Shown: positions 49,418 to 60,493, counted from the stretch's first letter. The stretch is 64,000 bases of DNA from Eretmocerus hayati (GCA_029851415.1 CM056744.1:120126838-120190837); one strand, 5' to 3'. A program made the numbers and translations. The notes: generated from the sequence alone by a model not told the origin.

Positions 49418-49538
49418 TACGATACACGGGACCCAAGAGCTTTGATTATTACACGGCGTGATTGGCACCCTCGCGCAAGCGCTCGGGCGCCAACTTCACG
49501 CCGTGTAATAATAAGGCTCTTGGGTCCCTTGTATCGTA
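49418..49538. repeat. 121 bp near-perfect palindrome
   Basis: Arms start TACGATACACGGGACCCAAG and end with the inverse. The centre CCCTCGCGCAAGCGCTCGGG is nearly identical to the palindrome about 125 bp upstream at 49344-49363. It could extrude as a cruciform. Confidence 0.65.
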
Positions 49539-49688
49539 AATAACTATTCCCCATACGTAGAGAGCATATAGTAAATTTTCTTTCCACATCTAGAATATGA
49601 ATCTTCTCGTTCATCAATTGCCTTTATGATTGGCTGGGATCCATGAATAGAATGCAGAAATTGTCTACGTCTGAATATACTTTTTATA

Positions 49689-50692
49689 CCGTCAACCGGG
49701 GTAACTTTGGAACAACCCATGAAAGAGTGGTTATCACGCACAGTTGGCTAGGCAGATGATCTTGAGGCCTTAATAACGATTTCTCCTACTTGGGTCACAC
49801 ATGAACAATGTTTTGTACCGGCGCGAGGGCCTTCATCAGATATTAATCCGTTCATAAGCTGAAGTCTTCAAAAATACGTTTTCAATCCAACAAACAGTCT
49901 CTCGGACAAAAGTGGTATGGTCCCGACTTTAGTAGGTCGAATTCGAGGTAGCTGAGCTAGATTTCACTTGTCTGTATACATATCTGGACGAATCCATTGT
50001 TACATTGGAGTATTTTCACGAAGTTTCAAATTTGTAGAGTAAAAACTGACAAGTATGTATTTTTTTTTCAGAAACCGGGGTAACTTTGGAACACTTAATC
50101 ATGTACTCTCAATTATTTACCCAAATCCATATCATCATTGAATTCTACTTATTTGAATAGCCGTTGATGAGAGCTTCAAAATGAGCCAAAGAACGTCTCA
50201 TTTCGACCCACGGAAGCCGAGTTATGGCAGTTTTTGTCAAAAACCGACTGTGAAGGTATTTTCCTCCTCGAGAGTTAGCCGTGAGGCAGTGAGGTATGCT
50301 GAAGGCGTCTATGCTCAATTATAGAAGTTCAATTCAACCAAATGGACTTTTATAATAGGTCAATGGAAAGCTAAGACACTCAGCTTTCGATTACTGATGA
50401 TGAAAATCGACGGCGTGACCTAGTTTAGAAATCAATTGACGAATAAATAATGATAACGATTTCTGTTCCAAAGTTAACCCAGTGCATGTCTAACATTGGA
50501 ACACGACTTTCAGCGCCCATTGCTCCAACCAGATATGTCCAAACGGACCTTATAAATACCACAATTGAAAGCTGAAACTGTGAGCTTTCGATTGACCACA
50601 GATACGATGCACTTCTGATGTAAGACGTATAAATTTCGCGAGGTTGAAGAAAAAAAACGCGATTTTTGTTCCAAAGTTACCCGGGTTGACGG
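49689..50692. mobile_element. 1.0 kb TIR element with GGGGTAACTTTGGAAC words, TA flanks
   Basis: Ends CCGTCAACCGGGGTAACTTT and the inverse at 50692, flanked by TA (49687-49688, 50693-50694). The word recurs forward at 50075 and inverted at 50465 (GTTCCAAAGTTAACCC), with a shorter form near 50491. The shared CTTCAAAATGAGCCAAAG module is at 50172-50190. A TA target fits Tc1/mariner-type movement; no transposase is present. Confidence 0.7.
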
Positions 50693-50694
50693 TA

Positions 50695-53600
50695 CAGAAA
50701 TTAAATATTTCATTAAATCAATGAGAGTGTCTATGACGAATCATTCGTGTCATAGTCAGTTGCAGCTCAACAAATGTTCTCTTAAATGCATTGATCGAAA
50801 TGAGATTGATTATGAGTCCAGTATTTCAGAAAGTTGGCGTGCTGACAATCCGGTGTGAATGTAGCTTACAAGCAGATGGAAAAAAATGTGGAATTTTAAA
50901 TCTTACTTCTTGATCATGAGTTTCTCGAGGAAGAACCCTACAAGTTCTAATAATTTCGTAGAATCTAGCTTCTTCCAATGTTTTGGGGGTTAGAAGAGTA
51001 CATCAGGGATATTTCATCCAATTTGTTTGATTATACTCACAAAAAACATATCACTTATTGAAACAGAGATTATGCGAATCATTGGCCGGCCATCGTGCGC
51101 AAAGACCGAGGGCTCGATAACTGCCTTTGTTTTATGGTTGCTACATGATCTAGAATCAGCCGAAGGCTCGAAAATACATCTCGCCCAGCCTGCATGTGTG
51201 GGGAAATTGGTGGTAGTGGTGTATGTAGAAGCAGCAGTTGGTTAGGAGGCGATAACTAACCAGTCAATTCGTTCGATCTAGATACGACGATGCAATTATC
51301 GCTTCTCGCAGTAGTAGCCCTCAGCGGGCAAATAGCGCATATACAGAGCACGTATCGGATGTCCACGTGTCACCACTGGTCGTTCAGTCACCACACAACC
51401 ATCAGTACCACCAAAACAACGCATCACACCTATATGTATCAGGCAACACCTTCAGAACCCCAATTGGCCTTCTAATCAACATAGGGTTAATCAATTTGGC
51501 TCCAATAGCTCTTGCGCCTCGACAGAATTCGAATGCGACCATGTGTCTCATACACCATACTGTTCTACTGCTTTATACAGTACGAGATACATTGTAGTGT
51601 ACGTTGGCTACTAACGCTGCCCGAAGAGAGATATGCCTGTCAATACTTTTTGCAATTGCGTGAGTTTGGGAGTGGCGTTTCTCGATGATTACCAGAATTT
51701 TCGATGAGTCTTTGCATTGGCTTTGGATACGACACTCGATCATGCTGCAGAAGTGCATGAATGTCGTGGAAATTTGAAACATGAGTCATAGTAATTATCG
51801 GACCACGATCAGTCGATATTCACTTTTATCTTTATAATGCGTGTGAGTTTTAGAAATCAACGTCATCCAGTTACTGAACATGTGACATCATGAGAATAAC
51901 TTCTTCGGACTAGAATATCCCTCATCTGAGTTGATTATTTAATCCATGGTATGAATTAGCCATAATGATCACGCAAATTTTCTGAATCCGGTGTGTACTA
52001 AAAATCGAGGGTTGGAACCGAACTTGATTATAAAACGAGCATTCTTCCGAGTCTCTTGGAGGTCATTACAACCGAATTCCACTGTACTCAAGGACCGTAA
52101 TCAAGAAGACTTCCTAAAAATCTCATAAATCTGAGTTGCCGTTATAATCTAGAATTTCCCAAATACACCCACAGGACGAGATCTCGAGTCCATGGTAATA
52201 GAATTGACAAGAAATGAATTTTTGTATCATGCTAACTGTCTCAAAATTCTGGATCATTCATTAATCTCAGCCAAAGTTTTCATTCGTTATAATCGGTGAT
52301 TCCGATCGAGATGAAATCAAAACTTTTAGCCCTCTTGACAAAATCTCTAGCAAGCAGAACCTCTCATTCATTGAATTATTCTTGGCACAGGAAGTACTTC
52401 GATTCAGAGTTCCTTTGAATAGGATAATCGCTATAATAACTTTGATATCGAATAAATCTTTGAATCGTGGAGCAGCGGGCCGAATGAAAGCGCATCTCAA
52501 GATGGAGGTTTGATTTTTAGCGTGAATTTTCTTTGGAAAATTTGCAAAGAAAACGGATAAGACTTTGAAAATGGAAGGAAAATGTTGAATTATTTGAGAG
52601 GACCGGCACAATTGAGTTATTCGAATAGAACAAGGTGGAATCAGCGAGAAATAAGTTCAAGAAAGTAAGAGAGACCAAGAAAAAGGTGGAGGTGAAGTGG
52701 AGGCAGTGAAAGTTGTAGAAGAGGTTGAGATGGAAGAAAAAGTGGATAGAACGAGTGTTCTACCGAGCAAAAGATCAACGAGCTTTAATTACTCTCAGCA
52801 GTTAGTGCTCTCTGGCTCGGATCTCGGGTAGACTCTTGTGTTGAATAATAAAGATGAAAAGGAAGTGTCCGATAGGGAGAAAAAGCGCCGAGTATTTTTT
52901 ACATTCATGAAAAATTCATGCATATTGGTGTTGGCACTTGCCTGAGCTCATGACAATGGACTGGCTGGGAGGGCTTGAGATCTTTTGAGGGGATGCTCCG
53001 AATACATCGTGAATTTCTGTGTAACGACCCCTACAGACGAAATATTAATGTCAGCTCACTCAGGGCTTAGGATCTATTTTTTGTTGATGAATCACAGAAA
53101 GTGTCCTCAGTGTCATGCAGACTCATGAGGTGAATTGGGCAGAAATTCTCCAACTGATGATGATTGTACTGGTTCCGAAAAATTCCTCATTTATGGTGTG
53201 GGTCATGATTCTCAATTTCTTGCAGCAATTAATATAATAAATCATGAATCAAAATGAACCAAGTAAGTTTCTGAAAAATGATGAATCTAATAAGTACTAT
53301 CCGACATCAGTCGTGATTTAAGAGAGATTTTTCCATAATAGTTACGTCATATGTTGAATAGAGAGGATGAATCCAGACAAGATAGTTCTATCGAATTTGA
53401 TCGTTGTGTCTCACTGAGGAGAACCCGGAAATGATTTTATGACCCATAAAGTGACATCTAACTCGGAAATTCCATCAGTCGATGGAAGCCATTCTCATGC
53501 AAGACCCGAGTAGGCTTTTAGATTTGTTGAACTATAATAGTCATGAAGGAACCTTCGATGCATACGTTCTGAATTGCGGTACATGGCGCATCACAATTTG

Positions 53601-55530
53601 GCTTTATCATCAAATGTGACACATCTTTCTGTAGGAGTTTTGAAATTCTATCTTCTACCAACTTGACTTCAACACCTTCACTGCGATGGGCTTATCAGTG
53701 GGGGTCCATTCGTCCAACTCTGTGTAAGGCGGTTATCAAAGTTCCAATAAATGAGCCCCACCAGTGGGTACCATCGCACACGGGACCCGAACACGTTTTC
53801 GTCGCAATAAACGGATAACCATATGATTTTCAACCCACATCCCATCCAAAATCGAAAAAAGTCTACGATCTATCTCCAGAACTTTCAACAAGATATCCCT
53901 GTCACTTTCATCAGAAAGTCTCAGATTTTCACCAGCATCAAGATTGGCTTGAATCGAATAAGATACCGTCAGCTCAGATGATGAGTCTAGCGAAGGAGTT
54001 ACCGTCCACAAACATCAAAAGGCCTTCGTTTCAAAGCTCAAGCCTATATCTGACTAATCTATATATAGTACATTTCGCAGCCTATATCTCAGAGGAGCCA
54101 CAGAGACCAAATCAGTGGTAGAGGTCGTTATCGAGTCAGACCAGACTGAGCGAGAACCGCGCCACAGTCACAGATGCAGATATGTATATAGCGGGATCAG
54201 AGCTATTACATGCAAATAAGTTGAAGCTACCGTGGTTAGGAATGCCTCCCTCCTGTCATTACCTCTCTAGCGCACACGTTTGTTGCCTCGTTCTCTTTTC
54301 ACGGTTTCAGAATCTACCTTTGCGACACTCTACCACCATAGCCTGAAACCCCCCCCCACCTCTCTCCCTTCATCCGTACATAACCTCCATTTGGATTCGC
54401 ATTCGAACTCAAAGCTAGGGGATCCCGTCTTAATTACAGTTGTCTCGAGTCAATCTCGATGGTAATTAACTCCTTCCTTTCCTACAAAATCCTCTTTCAA
54501 ACGTACCTCTGTATATATATACCAAGACTTCTACTAACCTAACCTCACACCCCATCACTGAGATACATACATATACATATGATAGCCTAACCTCACTTTT
54601 CTTCATTTTATCTTATTTAGAAAGGAGAGCTCGTTTGTTCACTCGATATCTACCCTCTCTACAATCTACTACTCGTCTTTTGCTTGGAGAGTGTGGAAGG
54701 GAAGTATATTGGTCACGAGAAGTGTGTGTATATATATATACGAAGAGATCGGTCGAGAACAAATACTAGCTCTGAGGAGACTTTCATCGAGTTGAACGGG
54801 ATGGCTGATGGGCGGAGGGTGAGCACAGCAGATGGCTTTGGCAGATCCGATGTTTGAAGAGGGAGCGACGATCGGGTTGTCTTTTGCTGAGAAGCTCTAT
54901 TGCTATTGAGAAAGTGAGATAGATATATAAAGTGAGGACAGACGGATCGAGAGCTGTAAGTTTACCGTCCTGAGAAGAGACAGCTTGATGTATCGATGGT
55001 CACTCGGGCTACTTATGGACGCTACTGTCAACGACGCATTCGAAAATGTCTTATTTTACTCTTTGGAAAGTCGGATGAACCGATGATAAAAATTGAGATG
55101 TTATAAATACAGAAAATTTTTCGGGGCGATGATTCTGTCCTGAATTCATGATTCAATACTCTTTTTACATTAATTGATGCTAAGATGAAGATGCGGTAAG
55201 ATCTTGGGCTTCGGCGTGAAAAAATGCGAAAATAGAGGTAATTCATTGGTAATCGTTCATCCCTCGTATCTCACAAAGTTTCTTTTTATTTTGGATACGC
55301 CAATTTTTCATCTGAAAAACTAGACCAGATTCCACGATATATCATTCCCAGTCATCGAATCAAGCAGAATCTATGAATCTCCAGATTATTGACGGAAAAG
55401 CAAGAATTTTCAAAGTCTTTGCAATTGCATGCTTACAACGATGTACAAATATGGAAAAACTGGGAAGAACCATAACTGAGGAAAAGTCTTTTGTCCCAAA
55501 CCGAAAGTGATATATGAATGCGATTCAATG
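50695..55530. other. No supported gene
   Basis: A 91-codon minus frame (54011-53736) is charged and protein-like (SDESDRDILLKVLEIDRRL) but starts at TTG and matches nothing I know. The rest is AT-rich with short TATA runs at 54.5-54.9 kb. Confidence 0.4.
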
Positions 55531-56339
55531 AATATTGATGTTACAGTGAATGTCTCCATTTACTAACCATAAGAGAGTTAGTAAATGTCCGAAGTATGAT
55601 TGCATTTCGGACATTCATTAGTAAATGTCAGCATTTACCGACATGTGTTAGTAAATCTTCGAATATCGATGATTATCGATTATAATATAAGTCCATGCTC
55701 AGCCATGGGAAAGAGCGTGATTCATTTAAACTTTTTATATACCAAGTTCGAGGGATACAATAAGTTTGTGCCCGATTATGTGCTTCTTCGGATGATTTTC
55801 TGATTCTCTTCTGACCATACATCATGATCGTTCACGAAAATGGAATGCTCTATATTGAAAAAACTATGAGAGAAGCCAAAACGGTTCGTCGGTGAGGCGT
55901 GAGAGGAGGCCGATTGGTCATGAAATATCGCTTATTACAATCTGGTCATAGCTTACCAGGTTATAGTATTGTCAATCATCAATCGGTCTTATAGCCGATT
56001 GGATCATGATATTGTCAATGATATTCGAGTCTTGGGTGATCAAATTATAATACTGTCAATGATACATTACTTGATTCATCCAACCTCCATACTGAGTATG
56101 GAAGGATAGCCGACCGACGACTTTTATTTTTTGCACATTTGAGATTCATCATAAAATGGAGACAGAAACACTGGTTTCTGTGCGATAACAAATGACGATG
56201 AATGATCTTACTCCCTTCCTTTGGCGGGATGTACTTTCGACACACTGTTGTCAACACAGATGAAAAGATACTGGACCGGTGAGGGAGTTATCGACTCTTA
56301 CCCTGTTCGGTAACTTTTGGTGCAAATCACAATTTTCAA

Positions 56340-56510
56340 ATGGGGAGTATTATATTGCACGGGAAATAAAAGGCGTTTCAACGACATATCGAAGCACGGG
56401 AAAATATTGCAATGGAACGGGGGAAAAAAATACGTATGCACGGGAAATAATTTTTTCCTGCTCGTGAAAGAAAAGGCATTGTAACGGGAGATGAAATTAT
56501 TCCAACGACA
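56340..56510 (+). repeat. Array of CACGGGAAAT-type words, left of the SWIM ORF
   Basis: At least five variants (GCACGGGAAATAAAA, AGCACGGGAAAATAT, GGAACGGGGGAAA, GCACGGGAAATAATT, TAACGGGAGATGAAA) lie 20-45 bp apart in one orientation. The right-hand array at 57195-57420 is in the opposite orientation. Confidence 0.6.
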
Positions 56511-56629
56511 CTTATGATTTTGTGATAGACAAAGTTCATTCGACTGCGAAATAATTATCTACTTAGCTGCCGATTATAACTACCTACAGAGGTAAATACA
56601 TAACGATTTGATAGCAAATATCTCGGTGG

Positions 56630-57001
56630 ATGGCGCAGAAAATTCTTGTTCTCGAACGAAATGTAAAAGACTGCACTCAATATTTTTGCTCTTCTTCGAA
56701 ATTCGGGAAAAGAGTTACTCCGAAAATTCTCAGCAATTTTGAACTCCAGGAAGGCAAGTGGGAAAATTCTGATAGCTATAGTGCCTACCGCTCAAAAATT
56801 TGGAAGATCGAAGTCTACTCTGACCATGTAACGTGTACTTGTCCATTCTTCACGAAAAAAGGTCAATGTAAGCACTCAGTTGGAAGGCTGATCAAGCGTA
56901 AGGAGGTGGATGTTCCCGATGAGGCTAAAAGTATACCACTTGACCAAAAACGGAAAAGAGGTCGACCATCAAAAGCCAAAAAAGCTCTAACAATACAGTG
57001 A
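56630..57001 (+). CDS. SWIM zinc-finger/AT-hook protein of a MULE-like transposon
   Basis: 123-residue frame starting at ATG. Residues 69-82 form a SWIM zinc finger, C-x-C-x8-C-x-H (CTC...CKH). Residues 107-115 form an AT hook (KRKRGRPSK), followed by a basic KKAL tail. The order SWIM finger, proline-containing linker, QKRKRGRP, KAKKAL matches my recollection of the C-terminus of MULE-type transposases and their derivatives in animals (established family knowledge, not checked here). The catalytic DDE part is absent: no long upstream frame exists between the left TIR and this ATG. It therefore looks like a retained DNA-binding tail, either a relic or a small protein made in its own right. It lies at the centre of element 55538-57630, flanked on both sides by arrays of a short word it might bind (inference). 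Confidence 0.65.
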   Translation: MAQKILVLERNVKDCTQYFCSSSKFGKRVTPKILSNFELQEGKWENSDSYSAYRSKIWKIEVYSDHVTCTCPFFTKKGQCKHSVGRLIKRKEVDVPDEAKSIPLDQKRKRGRPSKAKKALTIQ

Positions 57002-57194
57002 ATGTTTCTATTCTGTTTGAATTTCTCGACGTATGAGCAATGATTCATTTATTTTATCTTTTTGTAACTGATTCAATGTTTGCTCACCTTGATGAAAAAT
57101 ATGTGATTTCAATGAGTATTGATAAATATCACTTCATCCAATAATTTCTTGACTAACTCGATGTTTATTTCCACACGAAATCGAGAAAAAATAC

Positions 57195-57420
57195 ATGTCG
57201 TGCTGGTATACCATATTTCCCGGGGCAAGATGAGTTCATTTCCTGCTCGTTATATCATTTTCCCGTTCATATACATTCTAATCCCGTTAGTTATTTTTTC
57301 CTCCCGTGCATTACTTTATTGTCCCGGGATTTATTTTTTTCCCGTGCAAAGTATGAATATCCCATTCGTTCGCCCCAAATATCCCGTGAAAATATTTTTT
57401 TGGCGTGCTGAAAAATCATA
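57195..57420 (-). repeat. Array of ATTTCCCGTGC-type words, right of the SWIM ORF
   Basis: About nine inverted variants of the same word (TTTCCCGG, ATTTCCTGCTCG, TTTTCCCGTTC, TAATCCCGT, TTCCTCCCGTGC, TGTCCCGGG, TTTTTCCCGTGC, TATCCCATTCG, TATCCCGTG), about 20-25 bp apart. Together with the left array it brackets the ORF. Confidence 0.6.
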
Positions 57421-57637
57421 CCCTTTTCAAATTCTGAAGATTTTTTTTCATTCCTAAGGAGTCAATATTGCTTGTGAATGGTCTTCGAACATTTACTAAG
57501 ATACGTCACTAATTGCTGACATTTACTAGTAAAGGTCCGGAATGCAAACATACTTCAGACATTTACTGACGCTCTTACACTCTCTCAGTGAATGTCATCA
57601 TTTACGGGCATCGGAAATTTACTGTAACATTGATACT

Positions 57638-59029
57638 CGATGATGATGTTTCACCAAAATATGCACAAAGGAACAACGTTTTTGAATGGATTATGGATTA
57701 CAGGAGAGAAATTTTGCTGACCGAATCATCGTAAAGATTCAACATATTCCTGTTCTTGATAACTAACTAGGTCAACATCATGTCACAATATACCACAAAT
57801 TCAAGTTGATTCAGCAGTGGGAGTAAAGTGAGATTGTAATCTGAAGAGGACTCTTCCCCCACGAATCGGTAGAAATTGATCGCATTCAGTATATTTTCAC
57901 TCATTCACAGTGGAACTTCACTAAAATATAAGTACAACTTTACTGAAAATCAGGAAAACTCTCTAATTAGGATGAATTTTTACTGATTCATGCGGAGCGA
58001 AGAAGTAGGTATGTTAAAACTTTCAGCGAGTCAGTTAATCAAGGAACATTGATTTCCCTATTATGTCCAGGAAGGACAGTGCTGAACCCTCAAATTTCAA
58101 TTTCAGAATAAGAGTCAAGAATAAACATCCAGGATACACTGGTAAAGTGGAATATAGCCACAATGAAGCTTAATCTCAGCTAATTACACTGATTAAACAC
58201 GAAACCATCGTGACTCTTCATATTTCGGGCAAAAGCTCTTCAATTAGAAGTCGGGTAGCCGTTGAGAGTACTTGGCAAAACATAATCAAACAGCATAAAT
58301 CGTAATCCAGTTAAACTGCTTTCGAGCCGCTTGCATAGTTGTGCACACATACTCGTTGATGTTTGCTCGATTTGACGACGCTCAACGCGTACCGAGAACT
58401 ACCCCTCATCATTCTATATAGATATACATAAATAGTACGGTGAGAAGTCACGACAACGATAATATATATGTTTGCACGGATGATGTAACTGGATTTTTGA
58501 ATATTTCATGATGCCATCAGTTGTAGCTGATTATATGCATGTAGAACTCGTTGTAAGCGTTGACAATGAGAAAACTTTGCTGCTATGGTATTCATGACTT
58601 CTGGCATCATTTGTAAGAATATCTTGGTTATTGTGGACGCTTTTGAGATATCGGGATTTGTATCACGTCAGATGAACGGAAATCCGAAGTATAATTTGTT
58701 GGAGCACTCAATTTGCACAATGGTTTGGAATCGGTGTTGATAAATTGAATCGAATATCGTCGTGATCTAAATGTAAGGTTTTGAAAGAAAAATTTTTAAC
58801 CCATAGTGGAATTTTTGGCTTGTTTCTTGCTGATATGAATCGGGTGCTCATGAATCACAATACTGGATTGGTTATCTGAGATCTTCTAAAATTGAATAGT
58901 ACTGATAGCAGGACGAAGCAGTTGGAATATTTTTGTCTGACGAACAGAAACTAAATAGAAACTCAAACAACCGCTTTCATTCGACAAAAAGTGATGAAAT
59001 GTATTCACATAGGCAATTGATGTGGTTCA
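57638..59029. other. No gene seen
   Basis: AT-rich sequence between the MULE-like element and the 3' end of the CS-alpha-beta gene. Confidence 0.45.
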
Positions 59030-59035
59030 TTTATT
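59030..59035 (-). promoter_or_regulatory. Polyadenylation signal AATAAA of the CS-alpha-beta gene
   Basis: AATAAA on the minus strand about 207 nt after the stop codon, giving a 3' UTR of ordinary insect length. No competing host gene is visible between the stop and this signal. Confidence 0.5.
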
Positions 59036-59241
59036 TTCAACACTATGACATACGTGACACTAGAGTTGATTGATGATGAACAATTTTCTATCACAGTTGA
59101 GTAAACTGACATCGGTAGTAGTTTTAATTCTGTTATTCGTTCAACGTGTCGCTCGACTCTCGGAGAATTACTCGTCGACGAATTGCTAGCAGGTCTGATA
59201 GCTAGTACAGGTGGTTAGCCTTAATCATTCCAGACCCAACT

Positions 59242-59426
59242 TTATATGTCGTTCGCACTTTTGTGGGATCGTTTCTTGTTGTAACATGAACATTTTTCGG
59301 ACAAACAGCCGCCTCCTTCATAATTCATCTTCTGACATACTTTATTGCAACGCTTGCCTGTGATCATCGATGACTCGGTTCGGTCGTTTAGATATGGATT
59401 AAGGCATTTCATCAGATCTTCTTGTT
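59242..59426 (-). other. Exon 3: CS-alpha-beta domain 2 and stop
   Basis: 185 nt, entering in phase 1 and ending in TAA at 59244-59242. It repeats the cysteine spacing of exon 2 exactly. The domain is more basic, with Arg/Lys-rich C-terminal residues. It does not open with a usable ATG and signal, which supports joining it to exons 1 and 2 (or to exon 1 alone by skipping exon 2). Confidence 0.8.
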
Positions 59427-59882
59427 CTAAATGAGGAATACAATGATTTTATTGAGTTTATTCATGAATTACAGATGTTGATCAAGTAGATATAGTCTAC
59501 CGCGGAATTATTTAATCACGAAAGGTGACCAGAGAAAATGAGAACTGAACCTACTTGGATACTTTTTGTTGTAGCACGAGCACAAGTCGAATACGCAACC
59601 TCCACCGGAGTAATCCATTTCCTTGCACTGCATGTGGCAATCCTTTGCCTTGATCATATCCGAGCCAGAGATATTGGTGCGGTACCGATTCAGGCACATC
59701 TCCTCGTCGATTTGAATTTTTATATCTCCCACTGTACTCGTGGAGAATTTTACAAATCATAAGTGAGATCGTATTTCAATGAATTTTGAAGAATAGACTC
59801 ATAGATTATTTTCTAACTCACTTTTACAATGAATTTGCACGAACAGTACCAAAAGTACCGTGGCTATAGAGTAACCCTCCAT
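59242..59882 (-). CDS. Secreted tandem two-domain CS-alpha-beta (defensin-like) peptide, three exons
   Basis: Predicted secreted 140-residue precursor. Exon 1 (59882-59822) starts at ATG and encodes a 19-20 residue signal peptide with hydrophobic core ATVLLVLFVQIHC; its donor reads AAAA|GTGAGT. Exon 2 (59731-59555) has a CAG acceptor and a CAA|GTAGGT donor. Exon 3 (59426-59242) has a TTTAG acceptor and ends in TAA. Introns are 90 and 128 nt, both phase 1, so exon 2 is a symmetric 1-1 exon. Domain 1 has cysteines at 33, 52, 56, 66, 71 and 73. Domain 2 has them at 87, 106, 110, 120, 125 and 127. Both give C-x18-C-x3-C-x9-C-x4-C-x-C with a GGGC gamma-core-like turn and end in CSCYNKK, so one arose by exon duplication. 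An AATAAA lies at 59035-59030. Known of the fold: CxxxC and CxC pair a helix to a sheet in defensins and in ion-channel toxins. Antimicrobial, signalling or venom roles cannot be separated from sequence alone. The gene model itself is strongly supported. Confidence 0.85.
59555..59731 (-). other. Exon 2: CS-alpha-beta domain 1
   Basis: 177 nt, phase 1 at both ends, so it can be gained, lost or skipped without shifting frame. It encodes residues 21-79, with an acidic linker (Asp-Glu-Glu) before the first cysteine. Without splicing, this frame would run through the donor into an unrelated hydrophobic tail before a stop. Confidence 0.82.
59822..59882 (-). other. Exon 1 of the tandem CS-alpha-beta gene (signal peptide)
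   Basis: 61 nt: ATG at 59882-59880, twenty codons and one extra base (phase 1). The peptide has a short polar start, an uninterrupted hydrophobic core and then His-Cys-Lys, a plausible signal-peptidase region. The GTGAGT donor starts at 59821. Confidence 0.82.
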
Positions 59883-60221
59883 TTTTGACAGGATTGATGA
59901 AAGTTGGTCGATTCAAATGTAAATGTTCGTGAAGAAATACGTCAATTTTCAATCACAGCCTAAAAAATCAGCACCACGTGACTCTTCAATTAGATCTAAT
60001 GCTCCGATAAGCAGTCGTTAGAAAAGTCTCTATCTTGATCAAACTTTGCCATAGACAAACTATAACATATTGAATTTTCGGTTCATTGGTTCAATATGAA
60101 TTGAGCCAAGTGGAATAATTGAATGACGTACGAGCGAATCATTATCTCAGATTCTATGGACGAATACAAGGGAAATAGTTTTTGAGTATTGGTCGTTATC
60201 TTTCAGAAGCTAGTTATTCCA

Positions 60222-60493
60222 TTATAGTAGGTCTTATCCTAGATGAGCCCCAAGCCCTCCACCAGAGGGCAGGCAACGATCCTGTGCTGGTGACCGACAC
60301 GTGTATTTGCTAGTTGACAAGAGCGAGTGGGCCCATTGCCGATTCTTTTGTAACTCAGGAATTGCCTTCCTCTGAACCGACGCGTTGGCAAGGCGCATCT
60401 CTGCCCGACGCCTATGAGGGCGAACTGGAATATAGGCGGAAACCAGGTATTCTGATATAGAAATTCAAATATCCGCATTACAGTAGGTCTTTA
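60222..60493 (-). mobile_element. About 240 bp insertion between direct repeats
   Basis: TTATAGTAGGTCTT at 60222 and TTACAGTAGGTCTT at 60480 flank a GC-richer 240 bp segment, as expected for a retroposed sequence with a 14 bp target duplication. The segment contains facing GCCTTGCCAACGCG and GGAATTGCCTTCC-type parts but no clear A or B box. Orientation is uncertain. The 79-codon minus frame through it is not supported as a gene. Confidence 0.45.

Larger units (their letters stand above)
55538..57630. mobile_element. MULE-like DNA element with about 140 bp TIRs
   Basis: Left end 55538-55680 and right end 57490-57630 are inverted copies. Both begin ATGTTACAGTRAAT and then carry several AGTAAATGTC-type words and a CATTYCGGAC segment in the same order. 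The inner flanks (56340-56510 and 57195-57420) hold inverted arrays of CACGGGAAATAA-like words around the SWIM/AT-hook frame. No convincing 9 bp target duplication is seen: the 9 bp outside each end share only about five bases. The length (2.1 kb) and the absence of a DDE domain suggest a deletion derivative. Confidence 0.7.

Noticed and set aside
60239..60478. 79-codon minus frame in the 240 bp insertion
   Set aside because: The insertion looks retroposed and the frame has no domain; it fits chance in a GC-richer segment.
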